A stretch of DNA of 6,837 nt from contig JAJYGY010000336.1 in assembly GCA_021790555.1 (NCBI GenBank), positions 1 through 6,837 of the forward strand. The letters run 5' to 3'. Of this stretch, positions 1-5,643 are shown in pieces (within the stretch, counting starts at the first letter, position 1; the number at the start of each line of letters is the position of its first letter). This DNA comes from a bacterium. Lineage in GTDB: Bacteria > Oederibacteriota > JAJYGY01. Under the pieces are notes generated by a model, which ran no database searches, was not told the origin of the DNA, and saw nothing but the letters and a program-made list of their open reading frames with translations. A program made the translations under genes and the position numbers.

Positions 1-175
1 CACGGCCAGGGTGGCCGCCAGCAGGGGCTGGACGGGCGCCCGTCCGGGGCGGTGGGGTTTCAGGCCCGAGACGGGCCTTCCTCCCCGCGACGAACGGGCG
101 GGGAAAATCCGGACATTCCGGCGGGTTTGGCTTAGAATAAAGGCGTCCCATTCCACGGGACCATAGGGGGACGCC
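1..175. other. Left-edge non-coding stretch, no supportable gene
   Basis: No frame on either strand gives a convincing complete gene. Bases 62-78 form a perfect 7-base-pair hairpin (AGGCCCG, loop AGA, CGGGCCT) followed by a pyrimidine-rich stretch without a real T-tract, so it is at best a weak terminator of something to the left. On the minus strand, bases 63 to 1 could encode a hydrophobic N-terminus (residues near the edge read PVQPLLAATLAV), but no ATG, GTG or TTG starts it. The right half carries the candidate promoter of the next gene. Confidence 0.5.
110..138 (+). promoter_or_regulatory. Candidate sigma70-type promoter of the LptE-like gene
   Basis: A -10 element TAGAAT (133-138, five of six consensus bases) lies 17 bases downstream of CGGACA (110-115, four of six). 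Transcription would start near 145, giving a leader of about 30 bases. The A/T-rich patch around 132-141 stands out against GC-rich surroundings. The start codon at 176 is preceded by AGGGGG at 165-170, a good ribosome binding site. The -35 match is mediocre, so this is a prediction only. Confidence 0.45.
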
Positions 176-784
176 ATGAAGAACCAGCGCCAGAAATCCG
201 CGGCCGGCCTTTTGCTCGCCTTGTCGCTGCTGTGCCTGTCCGGCAGGGCTTTCGCCCTTGGACTGATGCAGTCGGGCGTGCCGCTGTGGGCCACCACCGT
301 GGCCATCCCGGATTTCACCGAATGCAGCCCCACGGGCGAAGCCACCCTCACCCGGGACCTGGGCCAGGCCGTGGTGCAGGCCTTCCAGGTGGACGGCCGC
401 CTGGCCGTGGTGCCGGAGAAGAAGGCCGACATCCTCATCCACGGCAGGATCGTGCTCTTCCAGACCCTGGTGACCCAGCTCGACCCCAACCAGCAGCCGC
501 TCCAGCTGATGCTGAAGATGGTGGCCGAACTGGACGTCCTGGACAACCGCCACCACCGCATGCTGTGGACCACGCGGCGGCTGGTGCCCCTGGCCTCGGG
601 CGCCCCGGTGCTGCCCCCCTGCAACTTCGATTCGCAGGATTCCTTCGACCCCACGGCCACGGTCACGTACTGGACCGTCAACAGCCAGGGGCACGCGGCG
701 GGGAACCGGAGCGGGGCCCTGCTGGACCTTGAGAACAACATGGCCCAGCAGGTGTTGAAGGCCGTGTTCGCCGGAAAAATCTAG
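176..784 (+). CDS. Secreted LptE-like protein (LPS-assembly lipoprotein fold)
   Basis: The 202-residue product starts with a basic N-terminus and a hydrophobic stretch (residues 11-22), with a likely signal peptidase I site after AFA (residue 27). The mature part follows the LptE pattern: a strand carrying VAIPDF (42-47), a helix ending in VVQAFQVDGRLAVV, an ADILIHGRIV strand (84-93), a VAELDVLDNRHHRMLW hairpin (116-131) and a C-terminal amphipathic helix. LptE plugs the LptD channel and helps move lipopolysaccharide to the outer leaflet; length also fits the family. What does not fit is the anchor: C20 is preceded by SLL, a poor lipobox because of Leu at -1, so the protein may be periplasmic instead of lipidated. 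C50 and C149 could form a disulfide. It is probably transcribed alone. The family call rests on pattern resemblance, so another small envelope protein with this fold is possible. Confidence 0.55.
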   Translation: MKNQRQKSAAGLLLALSLLCLSGRAFALGLMQSGVPLWATTVAIPDFTECSPTGEATLTRDLGQAVVQAFQVDGRLAVVPEKKADILIHGRIVLFQTLVTQLDPNQQPLQLMLKMVAELDVLDNRHHRMLWTTRRLVPLASGAPVLPPCNFDSQDSFDPTATVTYWTVNSQGHAAGNRSGALLDLENNMAQQVLKAVFAGKI

Positions 785-799
785 GCCCCCTTTCTCCCC

Positions 800-825
800 G
801 CCGCCGGCCTTTCAGGCCAGGCGGC
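800..825 (+). terminator. Terminator-like hairpin after the LptE-like gene
   Basis: Sixteen bases past the stop codon, GCCGCC (800-805) and GGCCT (806-810) pair with AGGCC (814-818) and GGCGGC (820-825). The loop is TTC and A819 is a single-base bulge, giving 11 G/C-rich base pairs. No run of T follows, only CCTCCCAGACCCTTT, so intrinsic termination would be imperfect. It is the only strong fold between the two genes and sits upstream of the next promoter. Confidence 0.5.
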
Positions 826-894
826 CCTCCCAGACCCTTTCCAGCCAGCCCCGGATGCCCCGGTCGCGCCGCGCTCTTGTCCGGGCGGCCTTGC

Positions 895-923
895 TTGACA
901 GGCATCCGGATTTGAAAGATAAA
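895..923 (+). promoter_or_regulatory. Probable sigma70-type promoter of the fur-led operon
   Basis: A perfect -35 element TTGACA (895-900) is followed 17 bases later by GATAAA (918-923, four of six to TATAAT); TAAAAG at 920-925 is an alternative with 19-base spacing. This A/T-rich patch is the clearest promoter on the plus strand and lies about 48 bases before the Fur start codon. No promoter of similar quality was seen before the ferritin-like, cysE or ligA genes, so it may serve all four. I saw no convincing Fur box overlapping it. Confidence 0.55.
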
Positions 924-970
924 AGAACCCTGCCGCGTTTGGGCGGCGGAAAGCGTCGGGACGGGGCGGG

Positions 971-1423
971 ATGCGCGACGAACTCAAAATTTTCAAGAAA
1001 TACCTGAAGCAGAAGGGGCTGAAGCAGACCACCCAGCGCGAGGTCGTGCTGAAGCTGTTCCTGGAATCGCCCAAGCACCTGAGCGTGGACGAGCTTTCGC
1101 GGCGGGTCCGCGAGAGCGACCCGGGCATCGGGCATTCCACGGTCTACCGCACCCTCAAGCTGCTGGCCGGCTGCGGCCTGGCCCTGGAGAGCCAGTTCCT
1201 CTACGGCAGGACCTGCTTCGAGCCGGCCTGGGGCGTGGAGCCGCACCACCACCTCATCTGCACCCGCTGCGGCACCATCAGCGAGTTCCGCGACCCGCTC
1301 ATCGGCGCGGTGCGCGACAAGATCTGCAAGGGCCTGGATTTCAAGCCCGAGGCCGACCGCATGGAGGTCTACGGGGTCTGCTCGGACTGCCAGGGGCCGA
1401 GGGAATTGAGGGAAGAGGATTGA
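971..1423 (+). CDS. Fur-family metal-responsive transcriptional regulator
   Basis: This 150-residue protein has the usual Fur length and layout: an N-terminal winged helix (about 1-83, with TTQREVVL at 20-27 and the recognition helix around GHSTVYRTL, 54-62), then a dimerisation and metal domain. Two CxxC pairs, C97/C100 and C137/C140, make the structural zinc site. Candidate regulatory metal ligands are H36, E84, H92, H94 and E105. PerR uses Asp at the positions of E84 and E105, and Glu there is more typical of Fur or other non-peroxide-sensing members. D129 stands where many homologues have His. Fur proteins repress DNA targets when loaded with metal, usually Fe2+. The ferritin-like gene directly downstream supports an iron role, but Zur-like or other specificity cannot be excluded. 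The ATG at 971 has a weak G-rich ribosome site (GGGGCGGG) directly before it. Confidence 0.9.
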   Translation: MRDELKIFKKYLKQKGLKQTTQREVVLKLFLESPKHLSVDELSRRVRESDPGIGHSTVYRTLKLLAGCGLALESQFLYGRTCFEPAWGVEPHHHLICTRCGTISEFRDPLIGAVRDKICKGLDFKPEADRMEVYGVCSDCQGPRELREED

Positions 1424-1426
1424 GGG

Positions 1427-1442
1427 GGCCCTGGAGAGGGCC
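1427..1442 (+). other. Intercistronic hairpin between fur and the ferritin-like gene
   Basis: GGCCCT (1427-1432) and AGGGCC (1437-1442) form a perfect 6-base-pair stem with a GGAG loop, starting four bases after the Fur stop codon. No T-tract follows. It could dampen read-through or protect the fur mRNA end, but a short G/C stem is common by chance in DNA of this composition. The next gene has its own strong ribosome site, GGAGGGA, at 1457-1463. Confidence 0.3.
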
Positions 1443-1469
1443 TGAACCCGGCGGCATGGAGGGAAACCC

Positions 1470-1892
1470 ATGGACAAGCAGAAGGTCATCAAGAAGCTGA
1501 ACGAAGCCCTGGAGAGGGAGCTCAACGAGGTGGTGCGCTACCTGCACCAGTCCTTCTGGGTGGCCGGGCCGGGCAAGGCGGGGCTGAAGAAGCTGTGCCG
1601 CGAGCAGTCGCGCGAATCCATGGACCACGCCACCCGGCTGGGCGAGAAGATCGTGGCCCTGGGCGGGGATCCGGTGGTCAAGATCCTGGAGATCTACGAG
1701 CCGAAGCGCTTGGGCCCGGAGGGGATGCTCAAGAACGACCTGAAACACGAACGCGAGGCCCTGGAAGGCTACCGCGAGATGCTGCCCCTGGTGGAGGACG
1801 ACCCGGACCTGAAGCGCATGATCACCCAGCTGGTGCGCGAGGAGGGGGAGCACGTGGGCGAGATCGAGCGGACCCTGAAAAGGAAATCCTGA
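1470..1892 (+). CDS. Small ferritin-like (bacterioferritin/Dps-like) four-helix protein
   Basis: The 140-residue product fits a compact four-helix ferritin-like bundle. Helix 1 (about 3-30) carries E17 and E20 before RYLHQSF. Helix 2 (about 36-65) has ESMDHA with E49 and H53. Helix 3 (about 84-108) carries E94, E96 and E99. Helix 4 (about 112-138) has EEGEHVGEIE, where E125 or E124 with H128 gives the usual carboxylate/histidine pair. Such proteins bind a di-iron centre, oxidise Fe2+ and store or detoxify iron; whether this one forms a cage is unknown. It is shorter than bacterioferritin (about 155-160), and no haem-ligand Met was identified. In helix 2 the usual E-x2-H position is Ser (S50), with Glu one residue earlier. 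It sits 46 bases after fur with a strong GGAGGGA ribosome site and is probably co-transcribed with it. Confidence 0.8.
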   Translation: MDKQKVIKKLNEALERELNEVVRYLHQSFWVAGPGKAGLKKLCREQSRESMDHATRLGEKIVALGGDPVVKILEIYEPKRLGPEGMLKNDLKHEREALEGYREMLPLVEDDPDLKRMITQLVREEGEHVGEIERTLKRKS

Positions 1893-1901
1893 GGAGCAGC
1901 C

Positions 1902-2633
1902 ATGTTTTCTGGAATCCGCGAGGACATCCGGGCCGTGATGCAGGGCGACCCGGCGGCCAAGAGCGCGCTGCAGGTGGTCCTGCTGTATTCGGGCCTTCAC
2001 GCCATCTGGGCCTACCGCCTGGCCCATCGGCTGCACCAGCGGGGCTGGTTCTTCCCGGCCCGGGCCGTTTCCCAGACGGCCCGCTGGCTGACGGGCGTGG
2101 AGATCCACCCCGGCGCCAGGATAGGCCGGCGCTTCTTCATCGACCACGGCATGGGGGTCATCATCGGCGAGACCACCGAGATCGGCGACGACTGCCTGCT
2201 CTACCAGGGGGTGACCCTGGGCGGCACGGGCAAGGAGAGGGGCAAGCGCCACCCCACCCTGGGCAGCCGGGTGGTGGTGGGATCCGGCGCCAAGGTGCTG
2301 GGGGCGCTCACCATCGGCGACGACGTGCGGGTGGGGGCCAATTCGGTGGTGCTGCACAACGTGCCCAGCAGTTCCACGGTGGTGGGCATCCCCGGCCGGG
2401 TGGTCAGGCGCCACACCGCCGACATGAACGACGCCCTGGCCCACGCCAACCTGCCCGACCCCATCACCGAGGCCATCGCCTACCTCAACGCCCGCATCAA
2501 CCACCTGGAATCGCGCCTGGGCGAGGGGGCGGGCGGGCAGGCGGGGGGCGCGCATCCCCGCCCGGCGCCGCCCGCCTGCGAGGACCCCATCCTGAACAAG
2601 ATGCTGGGGGAGCCGGAGAGCAGGGAATCCTGA
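1902..2633 (+). CDS. cysE: Serine O-acetyltransferase
   Basis: CysE transfers acetyl from acetyl-CoA to L-serine, giving O-acetylserine for cysteine synthase in the cytoplasm. The 243-residue protein has a short helical N-terminus (1-60) and then a left-handed beta-helix of hexapeptide repeats (about 63-170). Signature segments are GVEIHPGARIG (65-75), FIDHGMGVIIGE (79-90), YQGVTLGGTG (101-110), GKRHPTLG (114-121) and VVGIPGR (160-166). Catalytic histidines are probably H82 and H117, with E67 at the usual acidic position. The short N-terminus matches the Bacillus-type enzyme, not the longer enteric one. The C-terminus is extended: a helix (187-206), a Gly/Ala/Pro-rich linker (207-225) and an acidic tail. 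The ATG is 9 bases after the ferritin-like stop with GAGGAG just upstream, and the stop shares one base with the ligA start, so translational coupling is likely. Confidence 0.95.
   Translation: MFSGIREDIRAVMQGDPAAKSALQVVLLYSGLHAIWAYRLAHRLHQRGWFFPARAVSQTARWLTGVEIHPGARIGRRFFIDHGMGVIIGETTEIGDDCLLYQGVTLGGTGKERGKRHPTLGSRVVVGSGAKVLGALTIGDDVRVGANSVVLHNVPSSSTVVGIPGRVVRRHTADMNDALAHANLPDPITEAIAYLNARINHLESRLGEGAGGQAGGAHPRPAPPACEDPILNKMLGEPESRES
2525..2548 (+). other. Putative G-quadruplex motif at the end of cysE
   Basis: Four G-tracts (2525-2529, 2531-2533, 2535-2537, 2543-2548) are separated by loops of C, C and CAGGC on the coding strand, which satisfies the usual quadruplex pattern. A C-rich stretch at 2555-2576 could instead pair with it; for example GGCGGGC (2528-2534) complements GCCCGCC (2570-2576). 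The segment encodes the Gly/Pro-rich linker of CysE and ends 84 bases before the ligA start codon. It may only reflect a low-complexity linker in GC-rich DNA. Confidence 0.4.
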
Positions 2634-4636
2634 TGACGACCCAGGCCCAAGCCAGGAGGCGCGTGGAAAAGCTGCGCCGCGAGATCGCCAAGCACGACGA
2701 GCTCTACTACCAGAAGTCCCTTCCCGTCATCTCCGACCAGCAGTACGACTTCCTGATGAAGGAACTGAAGGGGCTGGAATCCGCCTTCCCGGCCCTGGTC
2801 ACCCCGGATTCGCCCACCCAGAAGGTGGGGGGGAAGCCCGGCCAGGGGTTCGCCCCCTTCCGGCATCCCGTTCCCATGCTGTCGCTGGACAACACCTACA
2901 GCGAGGACGACCTGCGCGAGTTCGACGCCAGGGTCCGCAAGACCCTCCGGCGCGAAACCGTGGACTACGTGGTGGAGCTGAAGATCGACGGGCTGGCCAT
3001 CGCCCTGCACTACCGGGGGGGGGTCCTCGAGCGCGGCGTGACCCGCGGGGACGGCGAGGTGGGCGACGACGTCACGGCCAACCTGAAGACCATCCGCTCC
3101 CTGCCGCTGAAACTGAAGGGACGGGCGCCGGCCCGGCTGGAGCTGCGGGGCGAGGCCTATTTTTCGCGCAAGGTCTTCCGCGAACTCAACGCCGCGCGCG
3201 AGGCCGAGGGCCTGCCCGGGTTCGCCAACGCGCGCAACCTGGCCTCGGGCACGCTGAAGATGCTGGACCCCGCCGAGGTGGCCCGCCGGCCCCTTTCGGT
3301 CTTCCTCTACAACCTGGGCGGGGCCCGGCCCAACCCCTGGAAGTCGCAGGGGGAGTTCCTGCGGGCCCTGGACGGCCTGGGCGTGCCCCACGACCGGCAT
3401 TTCCGCGCCTGCCGGGGCGTGGAGGAGGTGATCCGGTTCTGCAAGTCCTTCGAGGAGCGGCGCGAGGGGCTGGACTGGGAGATCGACGGCATGGTGGTGA
3501 AGGTGGATTCCTTCGAGGACCAGGCCGTGCTGGGGGCCACCTCCAAGAGCCCGCGCTGGGCCATCGCCTACAAGTTCAAGGCCGGCCAGGCCGAGACCAC
3601 GCTGCTGGACATCGAGGCCTCGGTGGGCCGCACCGGCGTGCTCACCCCGGTGGCCAAGCTCGAGCCGGTGAAGCTGGGGGGCACGGTCATCTCCAACGCC
3701 TCGCTCTACAACGCCGACCAGGTCCAGGCCCTGGACGCGCGCGTGGGCGACCGCGTGCTCGTCGAGAAGGGCGGCGAGGTCATCCCCAAGGTGGTGGCCG
3801 TGCTGAAGGAGAAGCGGGTGGGCGACCCCAGGCCCTGGCGCTTTCCCGAGAAGTGCCCGGTCTGCGGGGGGAAGGTGGAGCGCGAGGAGGGCATGGCCGC
3901 GCACCGCTGCGCCAACCCCTACTGCCCGGCCCAGGTGGCCGGAAGGCTGGAGCACTTCAGCGCGCGCGACGCCATGGACATCGAGGGCCTGGGTCCGGCC
4001 CTGATCGAGCAGCTGCTGAAGGCGGGCCTGGTGAAGGGTCCGGCCGGACTCTACGGCCTGAAGGCCGCCGACCTGGCGGCCCTGGAACACATGGGGGAGA
4101 AGTCGGCCGACAACCTGGTGAAGGCGCTTCAGGCGAGCAAGGGGCGGGGGCTGGGCCGGCTGGTCTTCGCCCTGGGGATTCCCCAGGTGGGGGAGCGGGC
4201 CGCCGAGTCCCTGGCCCGCGCCTTCGGCAGCCTGGACGCCCTGGCCGCCGCCGGGGAGGCGGAACTGCTGAAGGTGCCGGACTTCGGCCCGGTGGCGGCT
4301 GCCAGCGTGCTGGACTTCTTCGGGCGGGCGGAAAGCCGGGTCCTGGTGGCGGACCTGAAGAAGGCCGGACTGAACATGAAGCTGTTGGAGGAGGAATCGG
4401 CCTCCAGCCTGGAACTGGAAGGCAGGACCTTCGTCTTCACCGGCGAGCTTTCGGGCCTGACCCGCGAGGAGGCCGAGGCCCTGGTGCGCAAGAAGGGCGG
4501 CAAGGCCACCGGCTCGGTGTCGGCCAAGACCAGCTACGTGGTGGCCGGCGGGGCGCCGGGTTCCAAGCTGGAAAAGGCCCGCAAACTGGGCGTGGCCGTG
4601 CTGGACGAGAAGGCCTTCCTCAAGCTGGTGGGTTGA
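2633..4636 (+). CDS. ligA: NAD+-dependent DNA ligase LigA
   Basis: LigA seals nicks using NAD+ during replication and repair. The 667-residue product is full length and has every domain. These are domain Ia with HDELYY (21-26) and the ISDQQYD motif (33-39), an adenylation domain with ELKIDG (115-120) and nucleophile K117, and RGDG at 138-141. WEIDGMVVK follows at 282-290, then AIAYKFKA with K314. An OB fold comes next, then a Cys4 zinc finger (C408, C411, C426, C431), helix-hairpin-helix repeats (about 433-580) and a C-terminal BRCT domain (about 592-667). The reading frame is open far upstream, but the ATG at 2633 gives the standard N-terminus, overlaps the cysE stop as TGATG and follows AGGGA. 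Two long G runs (2827-2833 and 3015-3023) lie inside the gene and the frame is intact through both. It is the last gene of the plus-strand operon. Confidence 0.98.
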   Translation: MTTQAQARRRVEKLRREIAKHDELYYQKSLPVISDQQYDFLMKELKGLESAFPALVTPDSPTQKVGGKPGQGFAPFRHPVPMLSLDNTYSEDDLREFDARVRKTLRRETVDYVVELKIDGLAIALHYRGGVLERGVTRGDGEVGDDVTANLKTIRSLPLKLKGRAPARLELRGEAYFSRKVFRELNAAREAEGLPGFANARNLASGTLKMLDPAEVARRPLSVFLYNLGGARPNPWKSQGEFLRALDGLGVPHDRHFRACRGVEEVIRFCKSFEERREGLDWEIDGMVVKVDSFEDQAVLGATSKSPRWAIAYKFKAGQAETTLLDIEASVGRTGVLTPVAKLEPVKLGGTVISNASLYNADQVQALDARVGDRVLVEKGGEVIPKVVAVLKEKRVGDPRPWRFPEKCPVCGGKVEREEGMAAHRCANPYCPAQVAGRLEHFSARDAMDIEGLGPALIEQLLKAGLVKGPAGLYGLKAADLAALEHMGEKSADNLVKALQASKGRGLGRLVFALGIPQVGERAAESLARAFGSLDALAAAGEAELLKVPDFGPVAAASVLDFFGRAESRVLVADLKKAGLNMKLLEEESASSLELEGRTFVFTGELSGLTREEAEALVRKKGGKATGSVSAKTSYVVAGGAPGSKLEKARKLGVAVLDEKAFLKLVG

Positions 4637-4655
4637 GGCCGCCTCAGTCCGCCAG
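4625..4655 (+). terminator. Inverted repeat spanning the two convergent stop codons
   Basis: The ligA stop (4634-4636) and the opposing gene's stop (4644-4646) form mirror parts of the perfect palindrome TGAGGC-C-GCCTCA. The pairing extends outward to 15 pairs with one central base. Three of these positions (4629/4651, 4632/4648, 4633/4647) are G-U in the plus-strand RNA but A-C mismatches in the minus-strand RNA. The fold is therefore stronger in the ligA transcript. No T-tract follows on either side, so a terminator role is inferred from position. Confidence 0.45.
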
Positions 4656-4967
4656 GCGGCGCTCCTTGCCGGTGGGGCTGGAGCCGGGCTTGCGGCGGCG
4701 GTCCTTGGAATAGAGCACGAAGTTGTCGCGCACCTTCTTGTAGACCATCTTGTGCTTCTCGTCCCAGTACAGGCCCATGGAGATGGGCTTCAGCTCCACG
4801 GGCAGCTGTTCCATGCGGCTGCGCCGGTCGCGCCCCACGGGTTTCTGCCCGCTGCGGCGGTCGTGGCGGATGAAGACCCAGCGCCCGCCCATCTTCCTGA
4901 GGATGTGGCGGCTGTGGGGGTCGAAATAATAGTCGCCGGTCAGGTGCACGTACTTGGGTTCGGCCAT
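4644..4967 (-). CDS. Unknown small basic protein with two DRR-ending repeats
   Basis: I do not recognise this 107-residue protein. It has two diverged copies of one 27-residue motif, at residues 13-39 and 66-92, aligned without gaps at an offset of 53. The shared pattern is aromatic-aromatic-Asp, a basic residue, Ile/Val, Arg/Lys-Lys, Trp/Phe-Val-Phe/Leu, then Asp-Arg-Arg. Alternating hydrophobic residues suggest a beta hairpin in each. Two further basic clusters, GRDRRSR (45-51) and KERR (101-104), help make about a quarter of the protein Lys/Arg, with a net charge near +14. Nucleic-acid binding is possible but unproven. No signal peptide or membrane segment is visible. The ATG at 4967 was chosen because AAGGGGG lies just upstream (4978-4972). 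An ATG at 5000 overlaps the toxin stop but has a weak site and would add 11 unremarkable residues. The gene follows the toxin by 29 bases and may share its transcript. Confidence 0.75.
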   Translation of the reverse strand: MAEPKYVHLTGDYYFDPHSRHILRKMGGRWVFIRHDRRSGQKPVGRDRRSRMEQLPVELKPISMGLYWDEKHKMVYKKVRDNFVLYSKDRRRKPGSSPTGKERRLAD

Positions 4968-4996
4968 GGTGCCCCCTTGTCGGAAAGGCCCGCCCG

Positions 4997-5410
4997 TCAT
5001 TCCGGGCCGGCCGCCAGAAAATCCCCCATCGAAACCGCCAGGTCCGGCGCGGCCTGCCTCAGCTTCCTGTCCTCGGTGACGCAGACCGTCCCCAGGGATT
5101 CGGCCAGGGCCAGGAAGGCGGCGTCATAGGCGCTGACGCGGAAGCGCCGGGCCAGCCGCATGGCCCCGGCGTAGGACACCGGGGCTTCCGAAACAAAGTC
5201 CAGCCGCGAGGAGCGGTCCCAGACCGCCTCCACCTCCCCGGATTCCATCCCGCCGAACTTCCAGTAGTTCAACAGCACGTTCAGAAACTCGATCTTCCAC
5301 AGTTCGGGAAGCCGCCAGCCGGGGGCCTTCTCGGCCAGCCGGCGGGCCTGTCCTGTCCTGGGGCCTTCGATGAGAAGGTAGGCGAGGACGTTGGTGTCGA
5401 CCACGATCAT
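4997..5410 (-). CDS. vapC: PIN-domain toxin (VapC/FitB type)
   Basis: PIN-domain toxins are Mg2+-dependent ribonucleases held inactive by a cognate antitoxin. The 137-residue product has normal length and the expected acidic residues: D5 in VVDTNVLA (3-10), E41 in KIEFLNVL (39-46), D96 in SAYDAAFLALAE (93-104) and D114 in VTEDRKL (111-117). The nuclease centre therefore looks intact. The ATG at 5410 overlaps the antitoxin stop codon as ATGA, has GAGGG about 7 bases upstream and starts directly in the first beta strand, so it is preferred over an in-frame ATG at 5431. SAYDAAFLALA resembles FitB and other VapC proteins paired with ribbon-helix-helix antitoxins. The target RNA (tRNA or rRNA in studied relatives) cannot be predicted from sequence. 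Confidence 0.92.
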   Translation of the reverse strand: MIVVDTNVLAYLLIEGPRTGQARRLAEKAPGWRLPELWKIEFLNVLLNYWKFGGMESGEVEAVWDRSSRLDFVSEAPVSYAGAMRLARRFRVSAYDAAFLALAESLGTVCVTEDRKLRQAAPDLAVSMGDFLAAGPE

Positions 5411-5643
5411 GCCATGCCCTCGCGCTTCCACCTGCGGATCAGGGCGTCGGTCAGGGGGAATTTGCCCCGGTGGGGTCGGGGAAGCCGGGGCGGGGTGGAG
5501 GGCGCCCCGGAGGCGGGGGAAGCCAGCTTTTCCTCCAGGATACAGAGGGCCTCCTTGGTCATCGAACGGTGGTGCCGGCCGGCCTCCTCCTTCAGCTTCC
5601 GGTGCAGGGTTTCAGGCAGGGATTTGATCACCAGGGCGGCCAT
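5407..5643 (-). CDS. Ribbon-helix-helix antitoxin (FitA type)
   Basis: The 78-residue product has a FitA-like N-terminus: a beta strand ALVIKSL (3-9) that would pair in the dimer and contact DNA, helix A (about 11-22, ETLHRKLKEEAG), a turn around HHRSM (24-28) and helix B (29-41, TKEALCILEEKLA). A Pro-rich linker (about 43-60) leads to a basic tail, FPLTDALIRRWKREGMA, which probably binds the toxin; in FitAB-type complexes an Arg from this region reaches the PIN active site. The ATG at 5643 was chosen because GAGGA lies just upstream (5652-5648) and MAALVIKSLPE is the typical family start; a TTG at 5667 would add eight residues inside the leader. The stop overlaps the toxin start. The protein probably represses its own operon through the palindromes upstream. 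Confidence 0.92.
   Translation of the reverse strand: MAALVIKSLPETLHRKLKEEAGRHHRSMTKEALCILEEKLASPASGAPSTPPRLPRPHRGKFPLTDALIRRWKREGMA

Noticed and set aside
895..930. Fur box overlapping the fur promoter
   Set aside because: The A-rich patch has no adequate dyad resembling GATAATGATAATCATTATC, so autoregulation cannot be claimed from it.
2103..2103. Glu instead of Asp at the CysE acidic active-site position (E67)
   Set aside because: The segment EIHPGA is common in Bacillus-type CysE enzymes, so this is normal variation and not a defect.
1341..2555. Long minus-strand open frame opposite the ferritin-like gene and cysE
   Set aside because: It is low-complexity, rich in Gly, His, Val and Leu, matches no family, and is antisense to two clearly conserved genes. 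Such frames are expected in GC-rich DNA.
1595..2632. Upstream in-frame extension of ligA
   Set aside because: The frame is open only because of high GC. The extension is Gly/Arg/Pro-rich, overlaps two real genes, and the ATG at 2633 gives the standard LigA N-terminus.
2480..4090. 536-codon minus-strand open frame antisense to ligA
   Set aside because: The composition is dominated by Gly, His, Leu and Val and no motif is visible. ligA on the opposite strand is intact and conserved throughout.
3853..4713. Plus-strand open frame overlapping the 3' half of ligA
   Set aside because: It is a Gly/Arg-rich shadow frame of ligA without recognisable motifs.
5411..5431. ATG at 5431 as toxin start
   Set aside because: It adds seven residues before the first PIN beta strand. 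The ATGA overlap at 5410 has a ribosome site and is the usual arrangement.
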